A DNA stretch of 64,000 bases from Akebia trifoliata. Lineage: Eukaryota > Streptophyta > Magnoliopsida > Ranunculales > Lardizabalaceae. The stretch lies in contig CM030718.1 in the NCBI GenBank assembly GCA_017979445.1, forward strand, positions 26,593,021 through 26,657,020. Direction: 5' to 3'. The notes under the pieces were generated by a model. That model was not told the origin of the DNA and made no database searches. It saw nothing but the letters and a program-made list of their open reading frames with translations. Positions 1-10,985 of the stretch are shown here, one piece after another; the stretch's first letter is position 1, and each line of letters opens with the position of its first letter. Made by a program: the position numbers and the translations under genes.

Positions 1-24
1 CATTGACAGGCCTAAATACTTTAC

Positions 25-246
25 CATGGTTTTTAAACTCGTTTGAGAACGAGACGTATCGCCTGAGTTAACTCGGTATCAGAGCTGAACGAGACCAACT
101 CACAAAGTCATTTTTTTAATTGAGTTTCATGTTCAATTTTTTGAGTTATCTCATGAGATATCTTAAACGTATCGAAAAACTCGTCCGAGACGATTCAATA
201 TCGAAGTTGAATGAGACGAGACGTGATACCAAGTTTAAAAACCATG
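25..246. repeat. Foldback MITE-like element
   Basis: The outer ends are inverted repeats: CATGGTTTTTAAACTC at 25-40 and AAGTTTAAAAACCATG at 231-246. The interior repeats short GAGACG/CTCGT motifs that can also pair. There is no coding capacity. A tRNA-primer-like motif near 74-86 lies inside it and is probably fortuitous. Superfamily not assigned. Confidence 0.55.
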
Positions 247-254
247 TATTTTAC

Positions 255-489
255 CTATATAATAACTACGGTTAATTAAAAATAATAAAAACAAGTATTT
301 CTATTGCCACACCAACTTTTACTTAGAACATCTCAAGATTTATGCTAGATCTTTGGTTCTTACATATAAATGGGGTGCTCTTGAAAAAAATTTGGTTTGA
401 CGATATAATTGTATAAAATAAGGACAAATGAAATCAAATCAAAATTGTTAGAAGCATTAGGAATCATGCAAATATTTGTGGCCCCAAGA
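255..489 (+). promoter_or_regulatory. Distal promoter of P450 gene A, cut off by a transposon
   Basis: This stretch aligns base for base, with scattered changes, to 19,309-19,545 directly upstream of paralogue B, including the 'cacaccaacttttacttagaacatc' region (302-328) and the run up to CCCCAAGA. In B the match continues straight into the TATA-like sequence and the 5' leader. Here it stops at 489, where the 4.66-kb hAT element begins, and resumes at 5,146. It is therefore the original upstream region of gene A, now about 4.7 kb from its start codon. No specific transcription-factor sites are claimed. Confidence 0.7.
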
Positions 490-548
490 CAGGGGAGAAG
501 CCAGTAAGGAGCTGGTGGGGGCAATTGCCCTAGAACTTTGAGACACCC

Positions 549-3141
549 TGATCGATTGTAAAACTTGCTGTGTAAAATAGAAATTAAGAGATGTAAAACA
601 AGACTTTGGGTAAGTCGAATTCGTTCCACAGGGACAATGAAAATTCAAAGATTCATTCAGATTAAAATCATAACAGAGTTTTGAAACATATTGATTTAAA
701 AATAAACCAGATTTGTTACACAAATAAGATGAAAATCAACTTGTAAATTGAAATAAAACAGAAATTAGAGGTTGTGATAAGGTCCCAATAACTTGACTTT
801 GGGACCGTAATTTCTCGGATTCTATCACATTATAAATGCTAGTTCCTTTAAATAATTATAAAATTAAATTATTTATCCAAATTAATAGAGTTAATGAGAT
901 TTTATTGTTAATTGTAGATAAATAAAGCGCACGTGGAAGTTATCAAATCACGAAACAATTACGGTTACAATACGCGGGCCGAAAGGAAGTTTCCAGAAAA
1001 ATCTCGATCGATTTGGGCGCCACGTCACCGCGCCGCGGTCATTTCGAGGAATTTATCCTCGAGATTTTTACAGAAGCTTCGGTGGTTGTAACTGATTGGG
1101 CCATTCGAATCGAATTATCCGCCAAATCACCCCGATTACCCGAATACGAACATTATAAATTTGAGGGTTGATTTCAAAGAAGGGGTCCCCTCTTGGGTCC
1201 TTCTTAGGCTCTTTTCTTCTATAATTTTCTTTAGTTTCTTCTTTTAATTCTCTGTAATTTTTCCTTTTGGTGAGCTTTTGAGAGGAGTGAGAACATCAAG
1301 AGTAATCCATTAGCTTAATTGTAACTCTTTTGAGAAATCATCAAGGAAGGAATTAAGTTGCAACACTATTCTACATTCTCTTCTCCATCTATCATCTTCT
1401 TACTTTTATTATTGTTGCAATATGATCCTTGCGATGATCGGCTAGATCCTCTTTAGAGAGATCAAGGATGCCGAAGCAAGTTTATCCCTCTAATGTAGTT
1501 TTAATTCCTTATTTTGCTTACATGTTTACTATTCTAGAAATTTTACTTTGATTAGATGATCTACTTATATTTCTGATTCAAACTTTGATAGCCATTACTT
1601 AGATAAGTTCAAGAACGACTATACTCTGTGAAGAATCTGAATATAAGCTAGGCAATCTCAATTAAATCTGAATTTTCATGAATGTTTCTTGGTTACCTTT
1701 GATAATTAAACCGCTCCACCTTCCGATCCATGAGCAATGACTTGCTACATGGATTGAGTTATTCTTGGAATTGATCTGCATTATGGATAGTTTGCAAAAG
1801 CTGATTTGATTTCTTTAAACCTCATTTCTTATATCTTCAATCTGTACTTTCTGTTTTTAATTTCAATTGCAAGTAATTTTCATTTCATTTGTGCAACAAA
1901 TCAATTTTGTTTTTAAGAAAAATCTGTTTTCCAATTCTGTTTTGGATTTTTATCCGATTGAATCTTTGAATCCAAACTGTCCCTGTGGAACGAATTCGAC
2001 TTGCCCAAAGTCTTAGTTCAAATCTCTATCTCTGCATCTTTATTGCAAGCTTTACAATCGATCAGGTTGAAGATAAAAGAAAGGGAGATTAGAGAGTTCA
2101 ATGTAGCATTCACAAACCATCCATAATGTAAATTAATTCCGAATCTAACTCAATCCATGTAGCAAGTAATTGCTCATGGATCGGAAAGTGGAACCGTTTA
2201 ATCATTGAATGTAACCAATGATCATTCATGAAAATACTGATTTAATTAATATTGCTTAACCTATATTTCAATTCTTCACAGAGCATAGTCATTCTTGAAC
2301 TTATCTAAGTAATGACTATCAAAGTTTGAATCAAAAACATAAGTTAAGGGATTTAATCAAAGGAGAATTTATAGAATAATTAATAAGACAAGCAAGAATA
2401 ATGAATTTAAACTACATTAAATGGATGGACTTGTTTTGGCATTATTGAACTCTCTAAGAAGATTCTAGTCACTCATTGTAAGGATTATAATTGTAGAAAA
2501 TAATAAAAGAAAAGAGAAGATGGGTGAAGAAGATGAAGATGCAACTTGGTCCCTTCTTGAATGGATCTCCAAAAGAGTTACAATAAAAAATAGATGATGA
2601 AATCACTCTTGTTGTTCTCACTACAATCAAAAGCTCTCTCAAAGAAGAAAATTACAGAGAATTAAAGAAAGAAAACCAGAAAATTATAGAAGAAGAGAGC
2701 CCCTCTCTTTAAAATCAACCTTCCAATTTATAACATTCGTATTCGGGTATTCGGGTTGATTTGGCGGATTATTTGATTCGAAGGAATCATTCTGTTATAA
2801 CCATCGAAGCTTCTCGAACATCTCATGTAAATCTCGAGGACAAATTCCTCGAGATCACCGCGGAGCAGCCTAGCCCAACCACGGCGAGGTGACGTGGCGC
2901 CCTTTACAACTCATTTTCGATCATTTTTCTCCTTTTTGCACGCACATTGTAACCGACTTTGTTAATCGTTTGGCAACTTTCACGTGCGCTTTATTTTTCT
3001 GCATTTAGCAATAATATCTCATTAGCTTTATTAATTTGGATAAATAATTTGATTTTACAATTATTTATGGAAACTAACAATTATATGATGATAATCTTAG
3101 TGTAATTACGGTCTCAAAATCGAATAATTGAGACCTTATCA
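549..3141 (-). mobile_element. Outer solo LTR, split by a same-family solo LTR
   Basis: It starts TGATCGATTG and ends CCTTATCA (TG...CA) with a perfect 5-bp target duplication CACCC at 544-548 and 3,142-3,146, inside the hAT element. Without the insertion at 775-2,064 and its duplicated target it is about 1.3 kb. Segment 549-769 is the reverse complement of about 1,830-2,064, and 2,070-3,141 is the reverse complement of 775-1,800, so both copies are the same LTR in opposite orientations. No internal retrotransposon domain is present, as expected of a solo LTR. Orientation is inferred from the ACGAATTCGACTTG block common near LTR 3' ends and is uncertain. The Ty1 or Ty3 lineage is not decided. 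Confidence 0.75.
775..2064 (+). mobile_element. Inner solo LTR inserted head-on into its relative
   Basis: The 1,290-bp unit starts TGATAAGGTCCC, ends CAATCGATCA and is flanked by the perfect 5-bp target duplication GGTTG (770-774 and 2,065-2,069). It matches the reverse complement of the surrounding LTR throughout, with scattered substitutions. It has no coding capacity. Being the innermost layer, it is the youngest of the three nested insertions here. Confidence 0.8.
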
Positions 3142-3790
3142 CACCCCTATATTTTCAACTAATTACATGTTCCATTTATCCCCACTCTCTCACCTCTCTC
3201 CCCATTTGCCCCCCCACACTCTCACCTTTCTCAAATTTTTGCTCCCACAAAACTTTGGGACACCGCTATATTTTCAATTAATTACATGCCTCATTTGTCC
3301 CTACTCCCTCACCTCTCAATTTTTTGTTGATGACATTGCCTCTTGATCGAGACTTCTCAAATATTAATTGGAAATGACCTTACTATCATTTTCTTCTATT
3401 TCTAACTAAAAACTTCTTAATTTCTCCCTTAAATAATTCATCTTCACTATACAACTAACCATAGTTTGCCCCCATTACAGGAAAAGTCTGACTTCACCCG
3501 TCTCTATCTTATTAATAAACCAACTTTACTTGAATAGTTTTCTAATTAGTTGGATACTTTGAATCGAACACCACATCCAAAAATGCATTCAATATCTTGG
3601 ATTATAAACCACAAATTCTTCTATGGACAATTACATCACTGTCATTTTATTATTTTATTATTTTTGAAAACACTAGATTCCAACTCTTCCATCAAACACA
3701 CAATTGAGATAAGATGAATAACGAATATTTCCTAAAAATCAATATTGATCACTTAGGAACCAATACAATTTTTTTTTCTAGGGATACATT

Positions 3791-4790
3791 TAGACTTGTC
3801 AATGGATAGTCGAAATCTCAATTCGAATTCAAAAAATTGGATATTATCCGAAATTTTCGAATATCGAATTCGGATTCGAATAGTTTTGAATATCAGATAG
3901 TGTTTCGGATACGAATTCGGATATCGATGAATTTGAATTCGATAATATCCGATTGAAAAGAATAATAAATAAATATGATTTTATTTTAATTTCAAAATAA
4001 ATGAATTTTTTTTCCTCTACGGTCAGAATTTCTGTCGAACTGATTACAGACCTCAGCCCGTCGCCCCTAATAGTCTTCAAGGATCTCAACCCCTCGCAGT
4101 CACGATGTCACCGTCGGAATCTCTCTCAGCGGCTCAGCCCCTCATCTCCTCACGACCTCATCCCCTTGTTGTCACGGCATCACCTTCGGCATTGGCGTCG
4201 AACAGCCAAGTATGTAAACTCTCTCTCTCTCTCTCTCTCTCTTCAATCTCAATTCTCAAAGACTCGAACCGCAATAACCCTTGAGTTTTCTTTCAAATCT
4301 CACCATCTTCAAGCTTTTAAATTACGGTGCTCTTTGATTGATCGTTTTCAACCATACCGCCTAACCAATTTGCAGAAAATCCTTGGTTTTTCTATAAAAA
4401 AATTCCATGGTTTCTACTTATCTAAAAGATCTGTTTTGCCTTCTAGTTTGTAGGTTGAAATTGTAAGAATATCAAGGTTGAAGAGTTACTAAATCCATGG
4501 TTTTCTACCTTTCCCTAACCCTTTTCTGAAAGACCCTAAATTTTCTGCCCAAAACTTCATAGTTCTTTATTTTATCTTATTTTAAATTTTCCATTTCGGA
4601 TAATTTTTGGATAATTTTTGAATAATAAATTTCGAATCGGATATCCGATAATTTATTTGGATACGAATTCGAATATTCGTTAGTGATATCCTATCGGATT
4701 CGAATTCGAATTCGGATATCACTAAAAAAATTTGGATTCGAATTCGGATATAGCACTATCCAATCGGATATCAATCCGTTGACAGTCCTA
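3791..4790. mobile_element. Non-autonomous hAT-like element (TAGGACTGTCAA ends)
   Basis: The ends are TAGACTTGTCAATGG (3,791) and, read inward from 4,790, TAGGACTGTCAACGG. The flanks GATACATT (3,783-3,790) and GGTACATT (4,791-4,798) agree at 7 of 8 positions, as expected of an 8-bp hAT duplication. Both subterminal zones are full of ATTCGAAT/GGATATC-type repeats. The middle (4,001-4,450) is less AT-rich, carries a 150-codon open frame rich in Ser, Arg and Leu with no recognisable domain, and has a (CT)n run at 4,218-4,242. This could be captured host sequence, but I do not recognise a gene. Confidence 0.65.
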
Positions 4791-5145
4791 GGTACATTTT
4801 TCTTGAAAACCTATATCATCACAACCGTCTCTTTGATGGAGAGCCTCACACGAGGCTAAACTTTTATTTGAAAATATGAATAACATGCCCCATTTGTTTC
4901 CGAGACACCCCTATATTTTCAACTAATTACATGCTCATTTGTCCCAGCTCCCTCACCTCTTCAATTTTTGTTGATGACATTGCCTCTTGACAGGACTTCT
5001 CAAATATTAATTGAAAATGACCTGACTATCATTTTCTTCAACTTCAAACTAAAGACGTCTTAATTTCTCCCTAGAACCATGCATCTTCACTATACAAATA
5101 ACCATAGTTTGCCCCCACTACAGGAAAATCCTGGCTCCGCCCCTG

Positions 5146-5229
5146 CCCCAAGATTTATATTTAGTAGAACTAAAGTGAAGAAGAAGAGCACCTCATCATC
5201 TCATTTTGATAGATAGAAGATAACAAGTC
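5146..5229 (+). promoter_or_regulatory. Core promoter and 5' leader of P450 gene A
   Basis: A TATA-like TTTATATTTA lies at 5,154-5,163, immediately after the hAT target duplication. The leader AAAGTGAAGAAGAAGA...AGATAACAAGTC is nearly identical to that of B (19,546-19,621) and clearly related to those of C and F, so it is a true 5' region. Only the TATA-proximal ~75 bp remain joined to the gene. Confidence 0.6.
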
Positions 5230-8200
5230 ATGGAAGATTGGATTTGGAGCTTGATTGTTGTGTCAACCATTTGCTTCTCAGCAATTCTTCTTCTCCATCA
5301 AATCCTAAATAAAAAATCAAGGAAGTTGCCTCCAGGTCCACGGGGATGGCCAATAATAGGCAACTTGTTTGATCTAGGAACCTCTCCACACACAGCCTTA
5401 GCCAACCTACATGGAAAACACGGCCCGGTGATCCATTTACGCTTGGGTGCAATGAAGACTGTCGTGATTCAATCAGCTGAAGCAGCGAAGGAGTTGTTCA
5501 AGAACCATGACATCTCTTTTGCAGGCCGAACTGTCACCGAAACCATGAGAGTCCACAACTATAATCATGGATCCATGGCACTTGCCCAATATGGGCCATA
5601 TTGGCGCATGTTGAGACGCATCTGCACAGCAGAGATATTTAGCAATAAGAGGATCAATGAGACTGCATTTTTAAGGAGAGAAAAAGTTGACGATATGATT
5701 CGATGGATAGAAGAAGAAGCACAGGTAGGTACTTTACAATAATGTAATTTATTGATTCTTGCTATATATATATATTTGATAACCATGTATCCTTTAGACA
5801 AGGGACCGGACCAATATCTGGGCTTTGTCCAGGTCCATAGTGATAAATTTGGGGGTCCAACTCAAAACCAATTGGCAATGAGTGGAGAGGCCCAAGAACT
5901 TATAAGGACAGAGACAAGGCAATTTGTGTCCAATGTGAGACTACACTCAACAATTGGTTCAAGGACTAGTCTTGGGGACGTGCAATGCCAGCACATCACA
6001 TGCACCAGGTAAGTGAGGGTTCACCTTGGCCCCTGAGGAATTAATGCTCACATTGGGTATCAAACTCATGAGCTATAGACATTACCCGCTTATCTGTCCA
6101 AAATTGCCATTGAGCCAACCCCTCGGTTTGTTAAACCTATTCATCAATCCATTGTCTTCATCCGCTAGTAGAGAAACCTTGATTTTTCTATCCTAAAAAT
6201 CCAATGTCTTACACAACTCCCAAATACTAGTGCTGTAATCTGATTGTTTTGGTACCAATTCGATAAGGATAGGATTCGATCTAGAACAGATCTAATAAGA
6301 GCATCGGATTGTACTCTTATTGAATCGGGTTTTATTGGACCTCAATATTAGAATCCAGATCGCATACTCACATAGGGTCAAACACATTTTGACATATCCA
6401 AGACCTAAATAAACTCCATATGCGTAATTGAACAAAATATATAATATAATTATATTTTCTCATGTTTTATCGGATCAGGACATGATTGATCCATATCAGA
6501 TCTGATAAGTTATTGGATTGAAACCTTATTGTTTCGAAATGGATGGATTCACGTATGTTCCAATCCATTGATAGTCCTAGAAAATACTATCTTGTCGTCT
6601 AGATTTTTTACTGTTAAGGTAGAGAGAATCTTAAGGATGAGGGTTAAAAATTATCCTTGAAGTTGAAAATTGAAGGCTTTTTGCTAGGTAAGAGGAAAGG
6701 GTATTTAAGTCATTTAATGTTAGTCTCTTAGAAGAGACTGATGTGGAAGAGGCATGTTTAGTGTTTTTAAACACAAGGGTATCTCAAATATCAACTAAGA
6801 AGTGGAGGGTGTGTCAAAATCAAAAGAATTTTATTGATTGTTCTTAATTAAATTACAACTAACAACAATGATAAAAGTGTCTAGAGAAAATAAAGAGTAA
6901 TCTTAAATAAATAAAAGCAAATAATTTGTATCACCAATGTATATCTTATTAAAATGTGATGTGTGCCTAATTTTGTATCAGGTAGAAGGTGATAATGGGG
7001 TACAAGTAGCTCACTCCGTCTTTCTAATGACCTTCAACTTGCTTGGCAACCTCTTCTTCTCTCGTGATTTGTTGGATCCACAATCCAAAGAGGGTTTCGA
7101 GTTCTTTAGTACAATGGATAGAATAATAAAGTTGACTGGAGGTCATAATTTAGCTGACTACTTTCCCTTGCTTAAATGGTTGGATCCACAAGGTATAAGA
7201 ATGAAGGCCGAACAAGAGATGGAACGAGCCATGAATATTGTCTCTGGCTTTATGCAGAAGCGTGTTCACAAACAAGAACAAAGTGAAAATAAGAGGAGAA
7301 AGGATTTCTTGGATGTGTTGATGGAATTTGAAGGTGATGGAAATGAGGAACCCACTAAAATTTCTGATAAAAACATTGTTATTTTGATGCTGGTAATTCT
7401 CTACTTCTTAGAACTCTTTAATTTCTCTATACTTTTTGTTCAATGTATTTGCTTGGTACACTTTGAGATTTTTCAAGCAAACTCTTAAATTTTGACTTCT
7501 TCCCTATAAGTTTGATTTTTGTGTCGATAGATACCCTATCATTTTAGAAAATAATAAATTAGTAGTTTATATAAATTAAAATTCTCATCTGGCCAACCAT
7601 ATTTTATAAAGGGTATGTCTACTTTCCATTATCCTAAATATAATTCAAAAATTACACATCGGTTACTCGGTTCAAAGCTCAATCAACCATTTGCAATGAT
7701 TCTCATGATTTTTTGAATTGGTTATAATTCTATTCATGTATCATGTAAAGGTTTACCTCATCTAGTTACCTAGTTAGGGAGTTAGATCTCTCTCATAGTC
7801 TCATATTGACTATATAGTCTAGCCATGGATTCGGGATTTATTTAGTGATTAAAATTTTGAATTTGAGAATTTTGAGGTGAAATATGCATATTGGGAGATT
7901 GACTACATTGTCTTTTACTTTTACACATACCCCTAAATGCCTACATTGTGTAGGAAATGTTTTTTGCTGGCACTGAATCGACGAGCAGCACAATAGAATG
8001 GGTGATGACAGAGCTACTCCGCAACCCCAAGTCAATGAGTAAGGTGTGCACTGAGCTAATACAAGTTGTGGGGTCGAACAAAAAGTTTGAAGAGAGCGAT
8101 ATCGACAACCTTCAATATTTACCAGCTGTGGTGAAGGAGACAGTAAGATTGCATCCTCCAGCTCCTTTCTTGATTCCACGCAGGGCTGTAAATGACAATT

Positions 8201-8565
8201 TCTTCATGGGGTATTTGATACCCAAGGATACACAGGTATTTGTGAATGCATGGGCAATAGGAAGGGATCCAAATTCTTGGGATGATCCTTTATCCTTTAA
8301 GCCTGAGAGGTTCTTGGGCTCCGATATTGACTATCGTGGACAACATTTTGAGCTAATTCCATTTGGGGCTGGACGACGGATTTGTGTTGGCCTTCCATTC
8401 GCTCACCAAGTTGTTCACTTTGTTCTCGGATCACTCCTACACTATTTTGAATGGGAATTAGAACATGGTTTAAGTCCAGAAACGATTGACATGAATGATA
8501 GGATAGGATTCACACTGCGAAAGGCTACTCCACTTAAAGCAATACCTAGAAAGCGAGGTATGTAA
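5230..8565 (+). CDS. Cytochrome P450, CYP76A-like (gene A, intact frame)
   Basis: Predicted microsomal heme-thiolate monooxygenase of 505 aa. Exons: 5,230-5,724, 6,982-7,392 and 7,954-8,565, all joined at phase 0 with GT-AG introns. The N-terminal hydrophobic anchor (residues about 4-24) is followed by the proline hinge KLPPGPRGWPIIGN. All family signatures are present: helix-C WRMLRR, I-helix FAGTEST (oxygen activation), K-helix ETVR, FKPERF, and the heme loop PFGAGRRICVG with the Cys ligand. Similarity to CYP76A proteins is judged from memory (GNLFDLG, AAKELFKNHDISFAGR); CYP76 members act in terpenoid/iridoid and related metabolism, but the substrate cannot be read from sequence. It is the only copy here without a disabling change in its frame, yet a hAT element separates its TATA-like sequence from the rest of its promoter. 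Introns 1 and 2 match those of B closely. Confidence 0.9.
6228..6590. repeat. hAT-like repeat in intron 1 of gene A
   Basis: The segment has degenerate GGATAGGATTCGAT/GGATCC blocks and ends near CCATTGATAGTCCTAG, like the TAGGACTGTCAA-type hAT elements elsewhere in the window. The same segment sits at 20,625-20,995 in intron 1 of B, so it was there before A and B duplicated. The left end is not sharp. Confidence 0.4.
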
Positions 8566-9470
8566 TAGTGGAACTTGAATGAATCATGCTGAAAGAATCA
8601 TCTATTGTGTTCATTTTAGAATATTAAATGTGATGTATTATAATAAGGTGTATATTGGTACCTGGATCATCTTCAATGTAGAATTAATTTTTAACTATGA
8701 TTTTGTTTTCCATATAAACCCCTCTTAGTATTCGTGAAATCTACCATCTAATAAAGTCAGCACAATGACTGGTGATTCAACTATGATTAGTGAAAAAATT
8801 ATATTTGTACAATTTTGTTTAGATCGTATAATTTGTTATTTTTGAAAAAATATTACATATAACACATTAAATAAAACATTAGAAAATATTTTGATCCATC
8901 ATGAAAAGTCCAATCGGCCAAGATAGCTCAGTATTTCAAGGTATCCAAAAAAAAAAATGTAATTTTTTTTGCTTCTGTTTTTTTTTCCACGAGGTATGTC
9001 ACTATAGCCAACCTCAAATTTTATAGGATAAGGGTTGTATGATACTTTGCAATATATGCTGATACAATTAATAAAATTTATTCCATGGCCATTGTTTTTC
9101 ATAATAAAAAATAAAAAACGTGTCTTTTATATATATATCATAATGTCTTATATTAACTTTGACTGATTTGCAAGGTACCCAGCCCAGATAAGTTCGGAGA
9201 GAGGTCTTTAATTTGTTAGGTTTTGTGTTTTGAGCTGGATTTTGATCTTTTTCGAGTCTACAATTTTGCTATTCACCAAGTTTTGTGGTCTAAGAACAAG
9301 GTTTGACTATATATGAATTCTTGATTAAGGCTTTAATCTAAGTCTCGGTTAGCACCAATTCCATGCTACTAGTTAAACTTTATTTCTACAAGTGATTTGG
9401 GTTAGGTCAATTAGTTTTAATCGTTTAATCGTAATAATAGAGTGAGAAATATGTGTTTTTTCCAAGAGTC

Positions 9471-9526
9471 ATTCTTCATGAGTTATCGGAACCTGATCAT
9501 TCTTCATGAGTTATCGGAACCTGATC
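9471..9526. repeat. Perfect 28-bp tandem duplication
   Basis: The unit beginning ATTCTTCATGAGTTATCGG occurs twice back to back (9,471-9,498 and 9,499-9,526) with no difference, so it is recent or an assembly artefact. Confidence 0.9.
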
Positions 9527-9742
9527 CTTAAGAATAAAATATAGATTGGACCACAGTTGCTCTTATTTAGAGTCACAGAGTGATTTACAGCGAATTAGCA
9601 ATGAATTTAACATGCCTAAAACGAAATTCTAACATCATGACATGCATTTAATAATCAAAACTGATTTAAAATGTTACCAACCAAGCATCATAGAAATCTT
9701 TGGCATAATCCTATTATGTTCATGATATGCACAACTAAAACA

Positions 9743-9828
9743 AACAAATTTTTTTTTAAAATGAGCTATACAGTAAGGTTTGTTAAAAACAATTTTTTTT
9801 TTAAATGAGCTATACAGTAAGGTTTGTT
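9743..9828. repeat. Tandem duplication of about 45 bp
   Basis: Two adjacent copies share an A/T run followed by AATGAGCTATACAGTAAGG and GTTTGTT. They differ mainly in the length of the poly-T. Confidence 0.8.
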
Positions 9829-10204
9829 CATTAACAAATTTGATAAACTAAGGGTGTTTTTAAAATAAAATTGCAATAGATAGGTCTATCCGGAAAATCT
9901 CTCTATAAAATGTATTGTCGGTGCTACCCACAATCCATATGTAGCTCATCAACCCAAACTGTGAACAATTTTTTTTACCTCAAGAGAATATACATATAAA
10001 AAAAATTGGGGGGACCTTGTTTCCCCCTTGTCGACATGTATTTTCATCCTTGGATAAGTTAAAACTATCAAATTAATGGAGGATGGAAGAAATTCGATGG
10101 TTGTAAGCAATCGAATCTAGGAACAATTAAACATTTCAATGCCCCTAGAAAGACAAAATTTGATTCCTAAAATTCATGAGCCCATTAAATTTTCCAATTT
10201 TCAC

Positions 10205-10380
10205 ATAGTGATAGAGTATTAGATAAGATGCATTATAATAAAGTGTACATCTGTACATGGGATCATCTTTCTTTTAGATTAGATAGAATAAAATTTTATT
10301 TTTAACTCGGATTTTGTTTTCTATATAAATTATTTTTCATTTCTTGTAATCTACATCCAATAATCAAAAAACATGGATTG
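10205..10380 (+). pseudogene. Relic of a P450 3' UTR without its gene
   Basis: The run from GATGCATTATAATAAAGTG to ATCTACATCCAATAATCAA matches the 3' UTRs of gene A (8,630-8,755) and C (31,917-32,040), including TTTTGTTTTCTATATAAA and TTCTTGTAATCTACATC. No P450 coding sequence lies upstream of it, so it is the tail of another lost tandem copy. Confidence 0.6.
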
Positions 10381-10770
10381 CCTAGTCAGCCAAATAACAC
10401 CACAACCCTCTACGTTTCATGGAATAAATAAGATTTAGAGAAGAAGAGAAAAAATACAAAAAACCTATTTAAAATTTTAGATTCCACTTGGAGGTCCTAA
10501 ATGAAACTTTTCTCACTCATGACGTGTCAGCATCTTCATGTTGAAAATTTGAAAGAGTTTTTAAAAAAATTCCTTACTGCTCAGAATCTTGCATCAAACC
10601 TTGTCTTCTATTTATAATGTTTTCTTGTACCAATAAATACAAAAGGCTGGGCCATTTAATTGTTGCTAACGTAGGATGTTGGAAATGCATGAAGGGTCAA
10701 GCTAGCCCGACAACTTAGTAAGATTTTCAATCTTACCAAGATGGTTGGGCCCACGGCTTATCTCAGATTG
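10381..10770. repeat. R1-family repeat fragments
   Basis: The segment includes CAACCCTCTACGTTTCATGG, ATTTTAGATTC..GGAGG and ACTTAGTAAGATTTTCAATCTTACC, all parts of the dispersed R1 family described at 48,165-48,475. A similar arrangement recurs at 27,735-28,060. Confidence 0.5.
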
Positions 10771-10904
10771 AAGTGATTAATAAAAAAAGGGAGGGGACCT
10801 CTATCCTCAGCTCACTGATAAATAGAAAAAGAAAAAATAATAATCCAACACCACAGCCCTCTTTTTTTTTATCAGTAAACTGAGGCTATAGAAGGCTCCA
10901 CCCT

Positions 10905-10985
10905 AGTAATTAGTTGAAAATATAGGGGTGTCTTAAAGTTCTGTGGGGGCAATTGCCCCCACCAGCTCCTTACTAGCTTCGCCCC
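10905..10985. mobile_element. Terminal fragment of the Tip100-like hAT family
   Basis: GGGGGCAATTGCCCCCACC, CTCCTTACTAGC and the end TTCGCCCCTAG match, in reverse, the left arm of the elements at 490 and 30,139. Only about 80 bp remain. Confidence 0.65.

Larger units (their letters stand above)
490..5145. mobile_element. hAT (Tip100-like) element with nested insertions
   Basis: The ends are imperfect inverted repeats: CAGGGGAGAAGCCAG at 490-504 and, read inward from 5,145, CAGGGGCGGAGCCAG. The consensus CAGGGGCGGAGC is typical of Tip100-like hAT elements. The 8-bp target duplication CCCCAAGA is perfect (482-489 and 5,146-5,153), and the single-copy target survives at 19,538-19,545 in paralogue B. 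No transposase reading frame is left, so it is non-autonomous or decayed. Own sequence is visible at 490-548, 3,147-3,790 and 4,799-5,145; the rest is nested solo LTRs (549-3,141) and a second hAT element (3,791-4,790). The right half seems to occur twice (about 3,250-3,503 and 4,900-5,145), suggesting an internal duplication or a same-family nest. Confidence 0.85.
8566..10204. other. 3' UTR of gene A, then intergenic DNA
   Basis: The first ~190 bp (to about 8,750) look like the 3' UTR: they match sequence after the stop codon of C (31,867-32,040). Beyond that I see no gene, only AT-rich DNA with two small tandem duplications, at 9,471-9,526 and 9,743-9,828. Confidence 0.5.

Noticed and set aside
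70..90. GGTATCAGAGCTG resembling a retrotransposon primer-binding site
   Set aside because: It lies inside the foldback element 25-246, with no LTR end before it and no second LTR. The true example is at 47,032.
4001..4453. 150-codon open frame in the nested hAT element as a gene
   Set aside because: No domain, Ser/Arg/Leu-rich composition and a (CT)n run translated as SLSLSL; kept only as possible captured sequence.
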